A program made the translations under genes and the position numbers. A stretch of DNA of 64,000 nucleotides, taken from Haloplanus natans DSM 17983. GTDB taxonomy: Archaea; Halobacteriota; Halobacteria; Halobacteriales; Haloferacaceae. The first letter of the stretch is position 1. Every line of letters begins with the position of its first letter. The notes beneath the pieces were generated by a model. The model saw only the letters and a list, made by a program, of their open reading frames with translations. It ran no database searches and was not told the origin of the DNA. Positions 33,224 through 41,607 of this stretch are shown here, piece by piece. The DNA lies in NCBI RefSeq assembly GCF_000427685.1, contig NZ_KE386573.1:620001-684000 (forward strand). Reading direction: 5' to 3'.

Positions 33224-35431
33224 TCAGCGCCCGTCCGGGGCGACGAGTTCGACCGGATGGGTAACGTCGCGAACGAAGAGGTCGGCCATCTGCTCCGTAC
33301 AGGAGGTGCCGCTCGCGACGAGCGTCCGGTCGGACTCGTCGGCGAACTGGTCGTGGAGGTCCTCGCCGACGTCCAGCGAGAGTTCGTAGTACTCGGATTT
33401 GTAGCCGAAACTGCCGGCCATGCCACAGCACTCGACGTCGGAGGTGACGATGTCGAAGCCGAGGTCTTCGAGGACGGCCTCGGTGTAGGCGTCGACGCCC
33501 AGCGTTCGCTGCTGGCAGTGGCTGTGGTAGGCGACGGGGACGGTGGCGCCCGCGAGGGCGTCCGCGTCCGCGCCGTTCGACAGCAGGCCGTAGACGTACT
33601 CCATGATCTCGTAGCTGTTCTCCGAGAGTCGCGCGTGGGAGTCGGCGTCGAGGAGTTTCTCGTACTCGCGGCGCATCATGGCGAGGTCGGACGGTTCGAC
33701 GACGACGACGTCGAACCCGGCGTCGAGATAGGGGTCGAGGTCGGCCGCCACCGCCTCGGCGTGGTCGGTGGCCGTCCGTACCATCCCCTGTGAGAGGGGG
33801 GCCCGTCCACTCTCGATGGGCGAGCCGAGTTCGACGTGAACGCCGAGAGCCTCCAGCGTCCGGACCGCTGCCTTGCCCCGGTCGGTGAGGACGTAGTTCG
33901 TGTAGGCGTCCGGGTAGAGAACGACCGCTCGGTCGGCGGTGGCGTTCGGCGCACGCGGGCGGCGGGATTCGAACCAGTCGACGAGCGTCTCGCGTTCGAA
34001 CTGCGGCAGGTCCCGGTCGGGGGCGACGCCGAGATAGCGGTCCATCAGGGTTCGGACGGGGCCGAGTTGCGCCACCCAGTTCGACACCGGTGCGGTCGCA
34101 CTGCCGAGTTTTGCGAGCGTTCCGAAGTTCCCGAAGAACCGCTTCTGCGGACTGACCGTCCCTTCGGCGTCCGGCGTGAGACCCTCGACGAGGAACTCGA
34201 ACTCCGAGGGGGGCGTCTCGCCGTTGATCCTGTCGCGAACGACGGTGTTTATCCACGGGATGTCTATCTTCACCGGACAGGCGTTCACGCACCGCGAACA
34301 CCCCGTACAGAGGTCGTTGAACTCGCTTGTGGTCTCCAGCCCTTCGATTCCGGCCTCCCACCCGGTGGCGATGCCGCCAGTGTACGTCTCGCCGCCGAAA
34401 GCGTGGCCGCCGACGTGCTGGAAGTTGCCACAGGAGTTCGCACACGCTCCACACCGAATACAGTACAGCGTCTCGCGCAGGTGGTCGTCCTCGCGCATCT
34501 CGGTCCGCCCGTTGTCGATGAGGACGAGGTGAAAGTCGCGTTCGCCGTCACCGCTCCCGAGGGGTTCGTCGGGGTTCTCGAAGTCGATAGTGGGCGAATC
34601 GACTGGTGGCGTGAGCATCGAGACGTACTGGGAGATGTCCTGTCCCGTCGCCGTCTTCGAGATGAGTTCGACGAAGGGCTGGAGTGTCTCGGCGTTCGGG
34701 ATGATCTTCTCGATGCCCGCGACGGCGACGTGGGTGTCCGGCGTTACCGCCGACTTCCGGGCGTTGCCCTCGTTCGTCACGAGCGTGATGGTCCCCGACT
34801 CCGCGAGGACGAAGTTCGCCCCCGTCATCCCGACGTCCGCGTCCCGGATTCGTTCTCCGAGGTAGTCCCGGGCGAACTCGGTGAGTTCCTCGGCCGTCTC
34901 GAAGGGTTCCTCGGGGTCGAACACACGGTTGAACAGTTCCGCGACGGCCTCCCTGGACTTGTGCAGAGACGGCCCGATGAGATGCGACGGAGCCTCGTCC
35001 GCGACCTGGATGACGAACTCCCCGAGGTCCGTCTCGAAGACGTCGACGCCCATCGCCTCGAGTGCCTCGTTGACCTCGATCTCCTCCGTCGTCATCGATT
35101 TCGACTTCACGAGGGTCTCGGCGTCTTTCGACCCGACGACATCCGTGATGTAGCGGTTCGCGTCGTCGGCGTCGTCGGCGACGTAGAGGGTGCCGCCGTT
35201 GGACTCGACGCTCTCGCGGAGAGTGTCGATCAGGTCCGGGAGGTTCTCGATGGCGTCTTCTTTGATCCGCCGGGCCTGCGTCCGGAGGTCCTCGAACTCG
35301 TCGAATCGCTCGATGGCCTCGTAACGCCCCTCGTTCAGGTGCGTGACGTTCTCGTGGACGGCGTCCCCCTCGGTTTCGAGGAGGTGCCGAATCCGTTCCG
35401 CCTTGCGTCGGCGCTTGCGTTGTGCGCTCAT
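33224..35431 (-). CDS. LutB-LutA fusion: LUD domain, two [4Fe-4S] motifs and CCG domain
   Basis: A 735-residue fusion corresponding to the LutB and LutA (LldF/LldE) parts of the lactate-utilisation complex. The LUD domain spans about 60-315 (GMTGANFVLAESGTITLVTNEGNARKSAVTP). Two ferredoxin motifs follow: C324-C327-C330-C334 and C375-C378-C381-C385. The C-terminal CCG region has SHCQQRTLG and ECCGMAGSFGYK, as in GlpC/LutA. Such complexes oxidise L-lactate or related 2-hydroxyacids and pass electrons to the membrane. The start overlaps the LutC stop by four bases. Confidence 0.88.
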   Translation of the reverse strand: MSAQRKRRRKAERIRHLLETEGDAVHENVTHLNEGRYEAIERFDEFEDLRTQARRIKEDAIENLPDLIDTLRESVESNGGTLYVADDADDANRYITDVVGSKDAETLVKSKSMTTEEIEVNEALEAMGVDVFETDLGEFVIQVADEAPSHLIGPSLHKSREAVAELFNRVFDPEEPFETAEELTEFARDYLGERIRDADVGMTGANFVLAESGTITLVTNEGNARKSAVTPDTHVAVAGIEKIIPNAETLQPFVELISKTATGQDISQYVSMLTPPVDSPTIDFENPDEPLGSGDGERDFHLVLIDNGRTEMREDDHLRETLYCIRCGACANSCGNFQHVGGHAFGGETYTGGIATGWEAGIEGLETTSEFNDLCTGCSRCVNACPVKIDIPWINTVVRDRINGETPPSEFEFLVEGLTPDAEGTVSPQKRFFGNFGTLAKLGSATAPVSNWVAQLGPVRTLMDRYLGVAPDRDLPQFERETLVDWFESRRPRAPNATADRAVVLYPDAYTNYVLTDRGKAAVRTLEALGVHVELGSPIESGRAPLSQGMVRTATDHAEAVAADLDPYLDAGFDVVVVEPSDLAMMRREYEKLLDADSHARLSENSYEIMEYVYGLLSNGADADALAGATVPVAYHSHCQQRTLGVDAYTEAVLEDLGFDIVTSDVECCGMAGSFGYKSEYYELSLDVGEDLHDQFADESDRTLVASGTSCTEQMADLFVRDVTHPVELVAPDGR

Positions 35432-35937
35432 CGGTCGGTGATGAGGACGACTTCGACGTGTTTCGGGCCGTGGACGCCCTCGACGAGGGCGCCCATGTCG
35501 CCGGTCGAACTCACGCCCGTGGCGAAGACAGACGACCCGCCGGCGGCAAAGCGGCCGTCGAGGTAGTCGGTGGCCGCTTCGACATCCGGGAGGACGTCGC
35601 TCTCGCGGACGACGGCGACGTGTGTCGGTGGATAGAGGCTGACTGGCTCGGTCCCGACCGGGTCGCTATCCACGACGAGCGTTCCGTACTCGGCGACGGC
35701 CTTGCCGACGGGTGTGACGCCAACCTCGGCCGCCTTCAGCAATCGAGGGGTCGGTGGCGTCTCGACGACGGTGTCGGCGAGAGAGAGGCCGTCGTGCGCC
35801 TCGAAGGGGACGCCGACGGCCGGTTCGGTGACGAGTGAATCTATCGTCGCGGCGAACTCGTCGGCCTCGGTGCGCGTCAGCGACACGCCCAGGTCGGAGA
35901 GCGACGACTCGAATCGTCGTGTGTCAGCGGCACTCAT
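35428..35937 (-). CDS. lutC: LutC-type LUD domain protein
   Basis: This 169-residue LUD-fold protein shows the LutC C-terminal signature FATGVSSTGDMGALVEGVHGPKHVEVVLI at about 138-166. It is the third component of the 2-hydroxyacid (lactate) oxidation complex, encoded first in the operon. The start MSAADTRRFESS at 35935-35937 is chosen over a frame running 216 bp further upstream, since the operator box and promoter lie at 35975-35992. Confidence 0.87.
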   Translation of the reverse strand: MSAADTRRFESSLSDLGVSLTRTEADEFAATIDSLVTEPAVGVPFEAHDGLSLADTVVETPPTPRLLKAAEVGVTPVGKAVAEYGTLVVDSDPVGTEPVSLYPPTHVAVVRESDVLPDVEAATDYLDGRFAAGGSSVFATGVSSTGDMGALVEGVHGPKHVEVVLITDR

Positions 35938-35974
35938 GTATCCCGATTCTTGAAGAGCCACTAAGATGTATCTA

Positions 35975-35992
35975 CTCCATATGGCGGCCACC
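35975..35992 (-). promoter_or_regulatory. Operator-like box upstream of lutC
   Basis: In gene direction the box reads GGCCGCCATATGGAGTAGAT: a CATATGGAG core followed after about four bases by a weak TATA-like TACATCTTA. The same core and spacing occur before the regulator and the hydroxyacid dehydrogenase genes. Confidence 0.6.
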
Positions 35993-36315
35993 CTCACGCG
36001 GCGCGAGCGTCGACCGCGGGACGCCGCTCTGAGAACGGCGGTCGACCCCCGAGATTCGGGATCGGTCGGTCGACCCCTCGCCGCCGTCGGGGGTGTTCGG
36101 TGCCCGTCCTGGGAACCAGTCACCGCCGTTGGCGGTGACGTAGTCGCGGCCATGGGGGTCGAACGCGATACCGACAGCTCGGGACGACCACGCCGTGCTC
36201 GTCGCGCGATAACTCGAAATCATCCGACTCACGGTGCGGTTTCTCGCCACGGAGCCGGGCCGAGAGCACTGTCCGGAGCGTGCGGGTTTATCAGCGACGC
36301 CCCGCAGTGTGGCGC
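35993..36315. other. Intergenic region between lutC and the M20 hydrolase
   Basis: This 323-bp stretch has no gene that I can support. It contains a perfect short palindrome GTCACCGCCGTTGGCGGTGAC-like hairpin (about 36119-36138), a second inverted repeat with GTCGACC arms around 36045-36075, and a TTTATCAG TATA-like element at about 36287 before the hydrolase. No clear copy of the island box precedes the hydrolase itself. Confidence 0.6.
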
Positions 36316-37563
36316 ATGGACATCGACGCAGCGCGACTCCGAGACGACGTGGAGACGAACGCGACGTTCGGCGCGGTGGACGCCGAGGACGGACGGGGCC
36401 GAACCGTTCTCACGGGGAGCGCCGCCGACAGACGCGCCCGCGAGTACTTGCTCGGGCGACTCGAAGACGCCGGCCTCGACGTTCGTGTGGACGCCGTCGG
36501 CAACGTCGTCGGGCGGTGGACGCCGCCTGGGTGTGACCCCGAGGCCGCCCCCGTCGCCTTCGGGAGCCACCTCGACTCCGTCCCGCGCGGTGGCATCTTC
36601 GACGGGCCACTCGGGGTCTACGGCGCACTGGAGGGCGTCCGCGCGATGCAAGGGAGCGACGTCTCCCCCGCCCGCCCCGTCGATGTCGTCTGTTTCACCG
36701 AAGAGGAGGGGGCCCGATTCGGCGTCGGAACCCTCGGGTCCTCGGTGGCGACGGGCCACCGCGGGACGGCGGACGCACTCGCCCTCGAAGACGACGACGG
36801 CGTCACCCTGCGTGAACGCCTCGAAGGGATCGGGTTCGACGGCGACGACGAGGTTGACGCCAGCGAGTGGGACGCGTGGATGGAACTGCACATCGAACAG
36901 GGGACGCGACTGACGGCCGCCGGCGCGAGCGTCGGCGTCGTCGAGTCGATCACCGGCATCACGAACTGCGAGGTGACGGTGAGGGGCGAGGCGGACCACG
37001 CCGGATCGACGCCGATGTACGAACGCGCGGACGCACTGACGGCCGCCTCGGAGTTCGTCCTCGACCTCGAACGCGCGGCGGAGGAACTCGCGACGACGAG
37101 CGAGGCAGCCGTCGGCACCGCCGGCAAGGGATCGATAGCGCCGAACGCGCGAAACATCGTTCCCGAGAGAGTGCAGTACCAACTCGACATCCGTGACGTC
37201 GACCGGGGGAAAATGGACCGACTCGTCGAGCGCTGTCGGACGAGTCTCGCACGCATCGAGCGAACTCGGGGCGTCGGAACGTCGCTCACGCGGTACCGGG
37301 ACAGCCCGCCGAGTCGGATGGCAGAGCGGTGTCTCACGGCCGCGGACGACGCGGCGACGGCGCGGGGCGTCGAGTCGATTCGCCTGTACTCGGCGGCGAT
37401 GCACGACACGGCGAATCTCGCGGACGTGACCGACGCCGGCCTCCTGTTTGCACCCTCGGTCGACGGGGTCTCACACTCGCCGCGGGAGTGGACCGACTGG
37501 GACGACTGCGCGACGGCGAGCGGCGTCCTCGCGGAGGCCGTTCGGGCCCTCGCGTCGACCTGA
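36316..37563 (+). CDS. M20-family amidohydrolase (hydantoinase/carbamoylase, AllC/HyuC-like)
   Basis: This 415-residue Zn-dependent hydrolase of the allantoate amidohydrolase / N-carbamoyl-L-amino-acid hydrolase family has metal ligands in FGSHLDSVPRGGIFDG (His, Asp), EEEGARFG (Glu-Glu), HIEQG (His) and the C-terminal MHDTANLAD segment. The dimerisation lid begins at GITNCEVTVRGEADHAGSTPM. The family cleaves carbamoyl or ureido groups from amino acids. In a hut cluster without HutG, it is a candidate for removing the formimino group from N-formimino-glutamate; this is inference. The ATG at 36316 is preferred to one 36 bp upstream. Confidence 0.85.
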   Translation: MDIDAARLRDDVETNATFGAVDAEDGRGRTVLTGSAADRRAREYLLGRLEDAGLDVRVDAVGNVVGRWTPPGCDPEAAPVAFGSHLDSVPRGGIFDGPLGVYGALEGVRAMQGSDVSPARPVDVVCFTEEEGARFGVGTLGSSVATGHRGTADALALEDDDGVTLRERLEGIGFDGDDEVDASEWDAWMELHIEQGTRLTAAGASVGVVESITGITNCEVTVRGEADHAGSTPMYERADALTAASEFVLDLERAAEELATTSEAAVGTAGKGSIAPNARNIVPERVQYQLDIRDVDRGKMDRLVERCRTSLARIERTRGVGTSLTRYRDSPPSRMAERCLTAADDAATARGVESIRLYSAAMHDTANLADVTDAGLLFAPSVDGVSHSPREWTDWDDCATASGVLAEAVRALAST

Positions 37564-37575
37564 CCCGTCCACGAC

Positions 37576-37593
37576 CCACCATCCGGAGGGTGG
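37576..37593 (+). promoter_or_regulatory. Operator-like palindrome upstream of ridA
   Basis: CCACCATCCGGAGGGTGG is close to a perfect inverted repeat around TCCGGA and matches the island box. It is followed by CCTTTTTTCTT, and the ridA GTG lies 33 bp after the box. Confidence 0.65.
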
Positions 37594-37625
37594 CCTTTTT
37601 TCTTGGGGTTCGCGGACTGTTGGCT

Positions 37626-38069
37626 GTGACCCGGTACGCAATCAACCCCCCTCGACTCAAGGACGCCCGCGGAATCGGCTACAACCACGCGATAGTCGAC
37701 GGCGGAACGTTCTACATGGCCGGACAGGTGGCGATGGACGAACACTCGAACGTCGTCGGCGACGACATCGAGACACAGGCCCGGAAGGCCTACGAGAACG
37801 TCGGCATCTTGCTGGGGACCATCGGCAAGACGTACGCCGACATCGCCAAGGTGACCACCCACATTGTCGACCCGAAGGAACACTACTACGACGGCTACAA
37901 GGAGGTCTACTGGGAGACGTTCGAGGAACCCTACCCCTGCCACACGGTTCTCGGACACGAGCAGTTGGCCAACGAGGATTACCTCGTCGAAATCGAAGTC
38001 GAGGTGCCACTGACGGACGCGGACGTCGACGGCATCGAACCGGACGGCGACGTGATCCGCGAGGTCTGA
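37626..38069 (+). CDS. RidA/YjgF family enamine/imine deaminase
   Basis: This 147-residue Rid-family protein clears reactive 2-aminoacrylate-type enamines or imines made by PLP or amino-acid-oxidising enzymes. It has YNHAIVDGGTFYMAGQVAMDE, ETQARKAYENVGILLGTIGKTYADIAKVTTHIVD and the end ANEDYLVEIEVEVPL. The canonical catalytic Arg segment (SRSAV...V-E-V-E) is replaced by HTVLGHEQLANEDYLVEIEVE, so it may belong to a non-archetypal Rid subgroup. The start is a GTG at 37626. It is followed by the aminotransferase, a logical pairing. Confidence 0.85.
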   Translation: MTRYAINPPRLKDARGIGYNHAIVDGGTFYMAGQVAMDEHSNVVGDDIETQARKAYENVGILLGTIGKTYADIAKVTTHIVDPKEHYYDGYKEVYWETFEEPYPCHTVLGHEQLANEDYLVEIEVEVPLTDADVDGIEPDGDVIREV

Positions 38070-38146
38070 TAGTGATCATCGTAAGTCAGTACTGGTGGGT
38101 CGCCGACCCGTTCCGGCGACCCACCGGTAAACAGTTACAATGAACA
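38067..38146. repeat. Nested palindromic element, type A core, full copy
   Basis: The element begins with the ridA stop codon itself (TGATAGTG...). It has the inner hairpin ACTGGTGGGTCGCC / GGCGACCCACCGGT and the usual hinges (GTAAGTCAG on the left, AAACAGTTAC on the right). The outermost arms are only weakly complementary, unlike those at 3239 and 58747. Confidence 0.85.
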
Positions 38147-38160
38147 GTACGACTCGCCGC

Positions 38161-38190
38161 CCGCCATACGGAGGGGCCGGCGTTTATTAT
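38161..38190 (+). promoter_or_regulatory. Operator-like box and TATA element of the aminotransferase
   Basis: CCGCCATACGGAGGGG matches the island box. It is followed after five bases by CGTTTATTAT, a TATA element; the ATG lies 22 bp beyond, so the mRNA is nearly leaderless. Confidence 0.65.
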
Positions 38191-38211
38191 GCAAGCCACG
38201 CATCCTCGGGC

Positions 38212-39372
38212 ATGACGAAGGGACCCGAACTCTCGGGACTCGTGACGCGAATGCCGCGGTCGGGAATTCGAGAGGTGTTCGACGCGGCACAGGCGTACGA
38301 CGACCTCGCGGATCTGAGCATCGGCGAACCCGACTTCGCCACGCCCGCCCCCGTAGCGACTGCCGTCTCCGAGGCCGTCGGGACGGGCGTAAGCAGTTAC
38401 ACCGAGACGGTCGGCCGCGCCGACCTCCGGGAGTCGATCGCGACGAAACTCGCCGACGCGAACGACATCGACGCGGCAGCCGAATCGGAGGTGATCGTCA
38501 CGCCCGGCGCGATGGGCGCGCTCTTCGCCGCGGTGCACGTCCTCTGTGATCCCGGCGAGGAGGTCCTCGTCCCGGAACCGTACTGGCCGAACTACCACGG
38601 GCACGTCGCCAGCGCGGACGCCCGGTTGGTCGCCCTGCCGACGGACGGGACGTTCGTCCCGGCCCCCGAGAGCGTCACGGCGGCGGTGACCGAAGACACG
38701 ACGGCCATCCTCCTGAACACGCCGGGGAATCCGACGGGGGCGGTCGTCCCACCGGACCGACTGCGGGCCCTCGGCGAGGTGGCGGCCGAACACGACCTGT
38801 GGATACTCGCGGACGAGACGTACGAAGACCTGGTGTACGACGGTGCGACCCACCACTCGCTTGCGAGCGACGGGGAGCGGTTCGCACACACGGTGACGGT
38901 TCACAGTTTCTCGAAGTCCTACGCGATGACGGGGTGGCGAATCGGCTACGCGAGCGCGCCGGCCCACGTCGTCGACGCGATGCGCGTCCTGCAGGAACAC
39001 ACGGTGTCGTCCGTGGCCGAACCCGCGCAGGTTGCCGCGGCCGCCGCACTCGACAATCGGGACATCGTGACCGACATCCACCGCGCGTTCGCCGACCGCC
39101 GGGAGTTGATACTCGGGCGACTCGCGGAGATGGACGGCATCGACCCTGGGACGCCACAGGGCGCGTTCTACGTGTTCGCCGACGTCTCGGATATCGCCGA
39201 CGACAGTCGGGCGTTCGTCGAACGACTCATGGCCGACGCGGGTGTCGCCGCCGTCCCTGGATCGGTGTTCGGTGACGCCGGCGAGGGCCACGTTCGGTTC
39301 TCGTATGCGACCGACGCCGCGACCATCGAGACCGCGATGAACCGACTCGAAGGATTGCTCGAAGCGGTCTGA
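38212..39372 (+). CDS. Class I/II PLP-dependent aminotransferase
   Basis: This 386-residue fold-type I aminotransferase starts with the family MPRSGIREVFDAAQ and has LSIGEPDFATPAPV, the LNTPGNPTGAVV Asn motif, DETYEDLVYDG and the PLP lysine in SFSKSYAMTGWRIGYASAP (about 245-263). It should move an amino group between an amino acid and a 2-oxoacid. In this island it could link histidine and imidazolepyruvate, or another imported amino acid; the substrate is not visible. It has its own operator-bearing promoter. Confidence 0.92.
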   Translation: MTKGPELSGLVTRMPRSGIREVFDAAQAYDDLADLSIGEPDFATPAPVATAVSEAVGTGVSSYTETVGRADLRESIATKLADANDIDAAAESEVIVTPGAMGALFAAVHVLCDPGEEVLVPEPYWPNYHGHVASADARLVALPTDGTFVPAPESVTAAVTEDTTAILLNTPGNPTGAVVPPDRLRALGEVAAEHDLWILADETYEDLVYDGATHHSLASDGERFAHTVTVHSFSKSYAMTGWRIGYASAPAHVVDAMRVLQEHTVSSVAEPAQVAAAAALDNRDIVTDIHRAFADRRELILGRLAEMDGIDPGTPQGAFYVFADVSDIADDSRAFVERLMADAGVAAVPGSVFGDAGEGHVRFSYATDAATIETAMNRLEGLLEAV

Positions 39373-39396
39373 CCGTCGACGACGCGAGTCGTCGTG

Positions 39397-39418
39397 CCAC
39401 ATATGGAGGTTATATATG
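39397..39418 (+). promoter_or_regulatory. Operator-like box and TATA element of the D-2-hydroxyacid dehydrogenase
   Basis: CCACATATGGAGG is followed directly by TTATATATG. The distance from this TATA to the ATG at 39446 is about 28 bp, which points to a leaderless transcript and argues against the ATG at 39416, which lies inside the TATA box. Confidence 0.7.
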
Positions 39419-39445
39419 TTCTGGGAGGGAGTGATCACTCCGCAT

Positions 39446-40423
39446 ATGGGACTACGTGTCGTCATGCTCGATCCGGACTGGTTCGGCGACGTCGAGGCGG
39501 AACGTGACCACTTCGAACGACTCCTCGGCGACGGCGTCGTCGTCGAGGCGATAGACTGCACCGACGCCGAGATACCGGAACGGGTCGGCGAGGCGGATTT
39601 CCTGCTCTCGCACTACACGAACGTGTCGGCCGAGAGTATGGACGCGACGGGGTGTTCGGTCGTCTCGCGGTACGCGACGGGCACCGATGGCATCGACATC
39701 GACGCCGCGACGGAACGCGGCGTCCGGGTGACCCGAGTGCCGACCTACTGCAACGACGAGGTGGGGATGCACGCACTGTCGCTCGCGCTGACGTTCGTCC
39801 GTGGGCTTCCGACGTACGACGCCTCGACGGCGGACGGGCGATGGGCGTGGGGAGACGCCGCCCCCCTCCAACCGGTGTCGGACCTCACGTTCGGCCTGCT
39901 GGCGTTCGGGAACAAGGGTCGCTCTACCGGCGAGAAAGCGCGCGCGCTGGGATTCGACGTGTGCGCGTACGACCCGTACGTGGCCGACGACGACATCGAA
40001 GCCGAGGGAGTACGACCCGTGGACTTCGAGACGTTGCTCGCGGAGGCCGACGTGCTCTCGATTCACACGCCGCTGACCGACGAGACGGCGGACATGATCG
40101 ACGCCGACGCACTCGACGCACTCGACGACGACGCCATCGTCGTCAACACCGCTCGCGGCCGCGTGCTGGACGAAGACGCCCTTCTAGACGCACTCGACGA
40201 GGGGCGACTCCGCGGAGCGGGCCTCGACGTCCTCCGGACGGAACCGCCGGGCGACGACGACCCGCTTCTCGGCCGGGACGACGTCGTCGTGACGCCGCAC
40301 GCGGCGTGGTACTCGACGCGAACCGCTCGGGAACTCCGCCGCCTCGGGACGGAGATCGCCGTCGCCGCCTACGAAAAACGGGAGACGGACGGCCTCGTCA
40401 ATCCGGGCGTGATCCGGGACTAA
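39446..40423 (+). CDS. D-isomer-specific 2-hydroxyacid dehydrogenase
   Basis: This 325-residue NAD(P)-dependent dehydrogenase interconverts a 2-oxoacid and a D-2-hydroxyacid. Catalytic residues are recognisable: Arg in NTARGRVLDEDAL, Glu in LRTEPPG and His in TPHAAWYS. The nucleotide-binding loop reads FGLLAFGNKGRSTG, where the usual GxGxxG has Ala for the first Gly. A Tyr/Cys-rich PTYCNDEVGMHALSLAL follows the family's VP.Y..EEVA pattern. It is convergent with the ABC ATPase (4-bp gap). A role in reducing or oxidising a keto acid made by the neighbouring aminotransferase is likely. Confidence 0.9.
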   Translation: MGLRVVMLDPDWFGDVEAERDHFERLLGDGVVVEAIDCTDAEIPERVGEADFLLSHYTNVSAESMDATGCSVVSRYATGTDGIDIDAATERGVRVTRVPTYCNDEVGMHALSLALTFVRGLPTYDASTADGRWAWGDAAPLQPVSDLTFGLLAFGNKGRSTGEKARALGFDVCAYDPYVADDDIEAEGVRPVDFETLLAEADVLSIHTPLTDETADMIDADALDALDDDAIVVNTARGRVLDEDALLDALDEGRLRGAGLDVLRTEPPGDDDPLLGRDDVVVTPHAAWYSTRTARELRRLGTEIAVAAYEKRETDGLVNPGVIRD

Positions 40424-40427
40424 CCGC

Positions 40428-41537
40428 TCACTCGTCGGGGTAGAGCAAGGCGTCACCGATGTCCCACCCGACGGTGACGGGGTCACCCCGTTGGTGGATG
40501 ACCTGCGTGTCGGAACTCCGGTCGACGATGCGGAGCGTTGGCTCGAACTCGGGAATGGAGACGTGATACTGCGTCCGGTCGCCCTCGAAGGACACCTGGT
40601 CGACCGTCGCGTCGTAGGTGTTGTCACACTCGGCGTCGAGTTCGACCTGTTCTGCGCGAATCGCGACGACGACGTCGGAGTGCCCCTCGACGGCGGCGGC
40701 GGAAACCCGCATCGTCCCGTCGCCCACGGCGACGGTGGCGGTGTCGTCGGTTCGGTCCGTCACGGTACCGTAGAGGAGCGTGGTGTTCCCGATGAAGTCG
40801 GCGACGAACGCCGTTTCGGGGGACGCATACAGGTCCTGTACGGGGTCGAGTTGTTCGAGGCCGCCGTCGCGGATGACGGCGATTCGGTCGGCCATCGAGA
40901 GCGCCTCCGTCTGGTTGTGCGTGACGTGGACGATGGTGAGTTCGGTCTCCTCGTGGATGCGGGCCAGCTCCGCTCGCATCTCCTCGCGGAGTTTCTTGTC
41001 GAGCGAACTCAGGGGTTCGTCGAGCAACAACAACGTGGGCTCGTAGACGATGGCGCGGGCGAACGCGACCCGTTGCTGTTGGCCGCCCGAGAGAGCGTCG
41101 ACCGGTTTGTCGGCGTAGTCGACGGGCAAGCGGACGAGTTCGAGCACGTCTTCGACCTTCCGGTCGATGTTCTCGACGCTCTCGCGCCGCATCTTCAGGG
41201 GGAACGCGATGTTCTCCTTGACGGTCATGTGGGGGAACAGCGCGTGGCTCTGGAAGACGAGGCCGATGTCCCGTTCGTACGGCGGTTCGTCGGAGACCGG
41301 CTGCTCGTTGATATAAATCTCGCCCGTCGTCGGCTTCTCGAAGCCGGCAATCATGTGCAGGAGCGTCGTCTTGCCGGCACCACTCGGTCCGAGTATCGTG
41401 ATGAACTCGCCGTCGTTTATCGGAATCGTCACGTCGTCGACGGCACAGAGCGAACCGTACTCCTTCGTCACGCCGTCGATACGAACGACGGAGTCGGATG
41501 AATCGGTCACGGTTTCGTCGAATTGGTGGGTCGCCAT
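40428..41537 (-). CDS. ABC transporter ATP-binding protein, PotA-like
   Basis: This 369-residue ATPase has Walker A GPSGAGKT (50-57), the signature LSGGQQQRVAFARA (about 150), Walker B LLLLDEPLSSLD and the H-loop HVTHNQTEALS. The C-terminal TOBE domain (about 285-365) is typical of PotA/FbpC-type importers. It is the energy-coupling subunit for the permeases at 30345-32107 and the binding protein at 47188-48378. The ATG at 41537 is preferred over one 54 bp upstream because the operator box and promoter lie just upstream (41582-41598). Confidence 0.93.
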   Translation of the reverse strand: MATHQFDETVTDSSDSVVRIDGVTKEYGSLCAVDDVTIPINDGEFITILGPSGAGKTTLLHMIAGFEKPTTGEIYINEQPVSDEPPYERDIGLVFQSHALFPHMTVKENIAFPLKMRRESVENIDRKVEDVLELVRLPVDYADKPVDALSGGQQQRVAFARAIVYEPTLLLLDEPLSSLDKKLREEMRAELARIHEETELTIVHVTHNQTEALSMADRIAVIRDGGLEQLDPVQDLYASPETAFVADFIGNTTLLYGTVTDRTDDTATVAVGDGTMRVSAAAVEGHSDVVVAIRAEQVELDAECDNTYDATVDQVSFEGDRTQYHVSIPEFEPTLRIVDRSSDTQVIHQRGDPVTVGWDIGDALLYPDE

Positions 41538-41581
41538 CGTCTGCTGTCGACACCTGTTTGCCCTGAGGGCACATAACACGA

Positions 41582-41598
41582 CCCTCCGCATGGGGGGG
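41582..41598 (-). promoter_or_regulatory. Operator-like box upstream of the ABC ATPase
   Basis: In gene direction the box reads CCCCCCCATGCGGAGGG. An A+T-rich CTTAACT lies just upstream and GTGTTATG just downstream, so the TATA element cannot be fixed by eye. Confidence 0.6.
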
Positions 41599-41607
41599 CA
41601 GTTAAGT

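Noticed and set aside
31708-33264. 518-codon plus-strand frame covering permease and PfkB kinase
   Set aside because: It is a shadow of genes in both orientations and crosses the non-coding gap between them.
33836-35566. 576-codon plus-strand frame antisense to the LutAB fusion
   Set aside because: The minus strand carries two clear ferredoxin motifs and a LUD domain.
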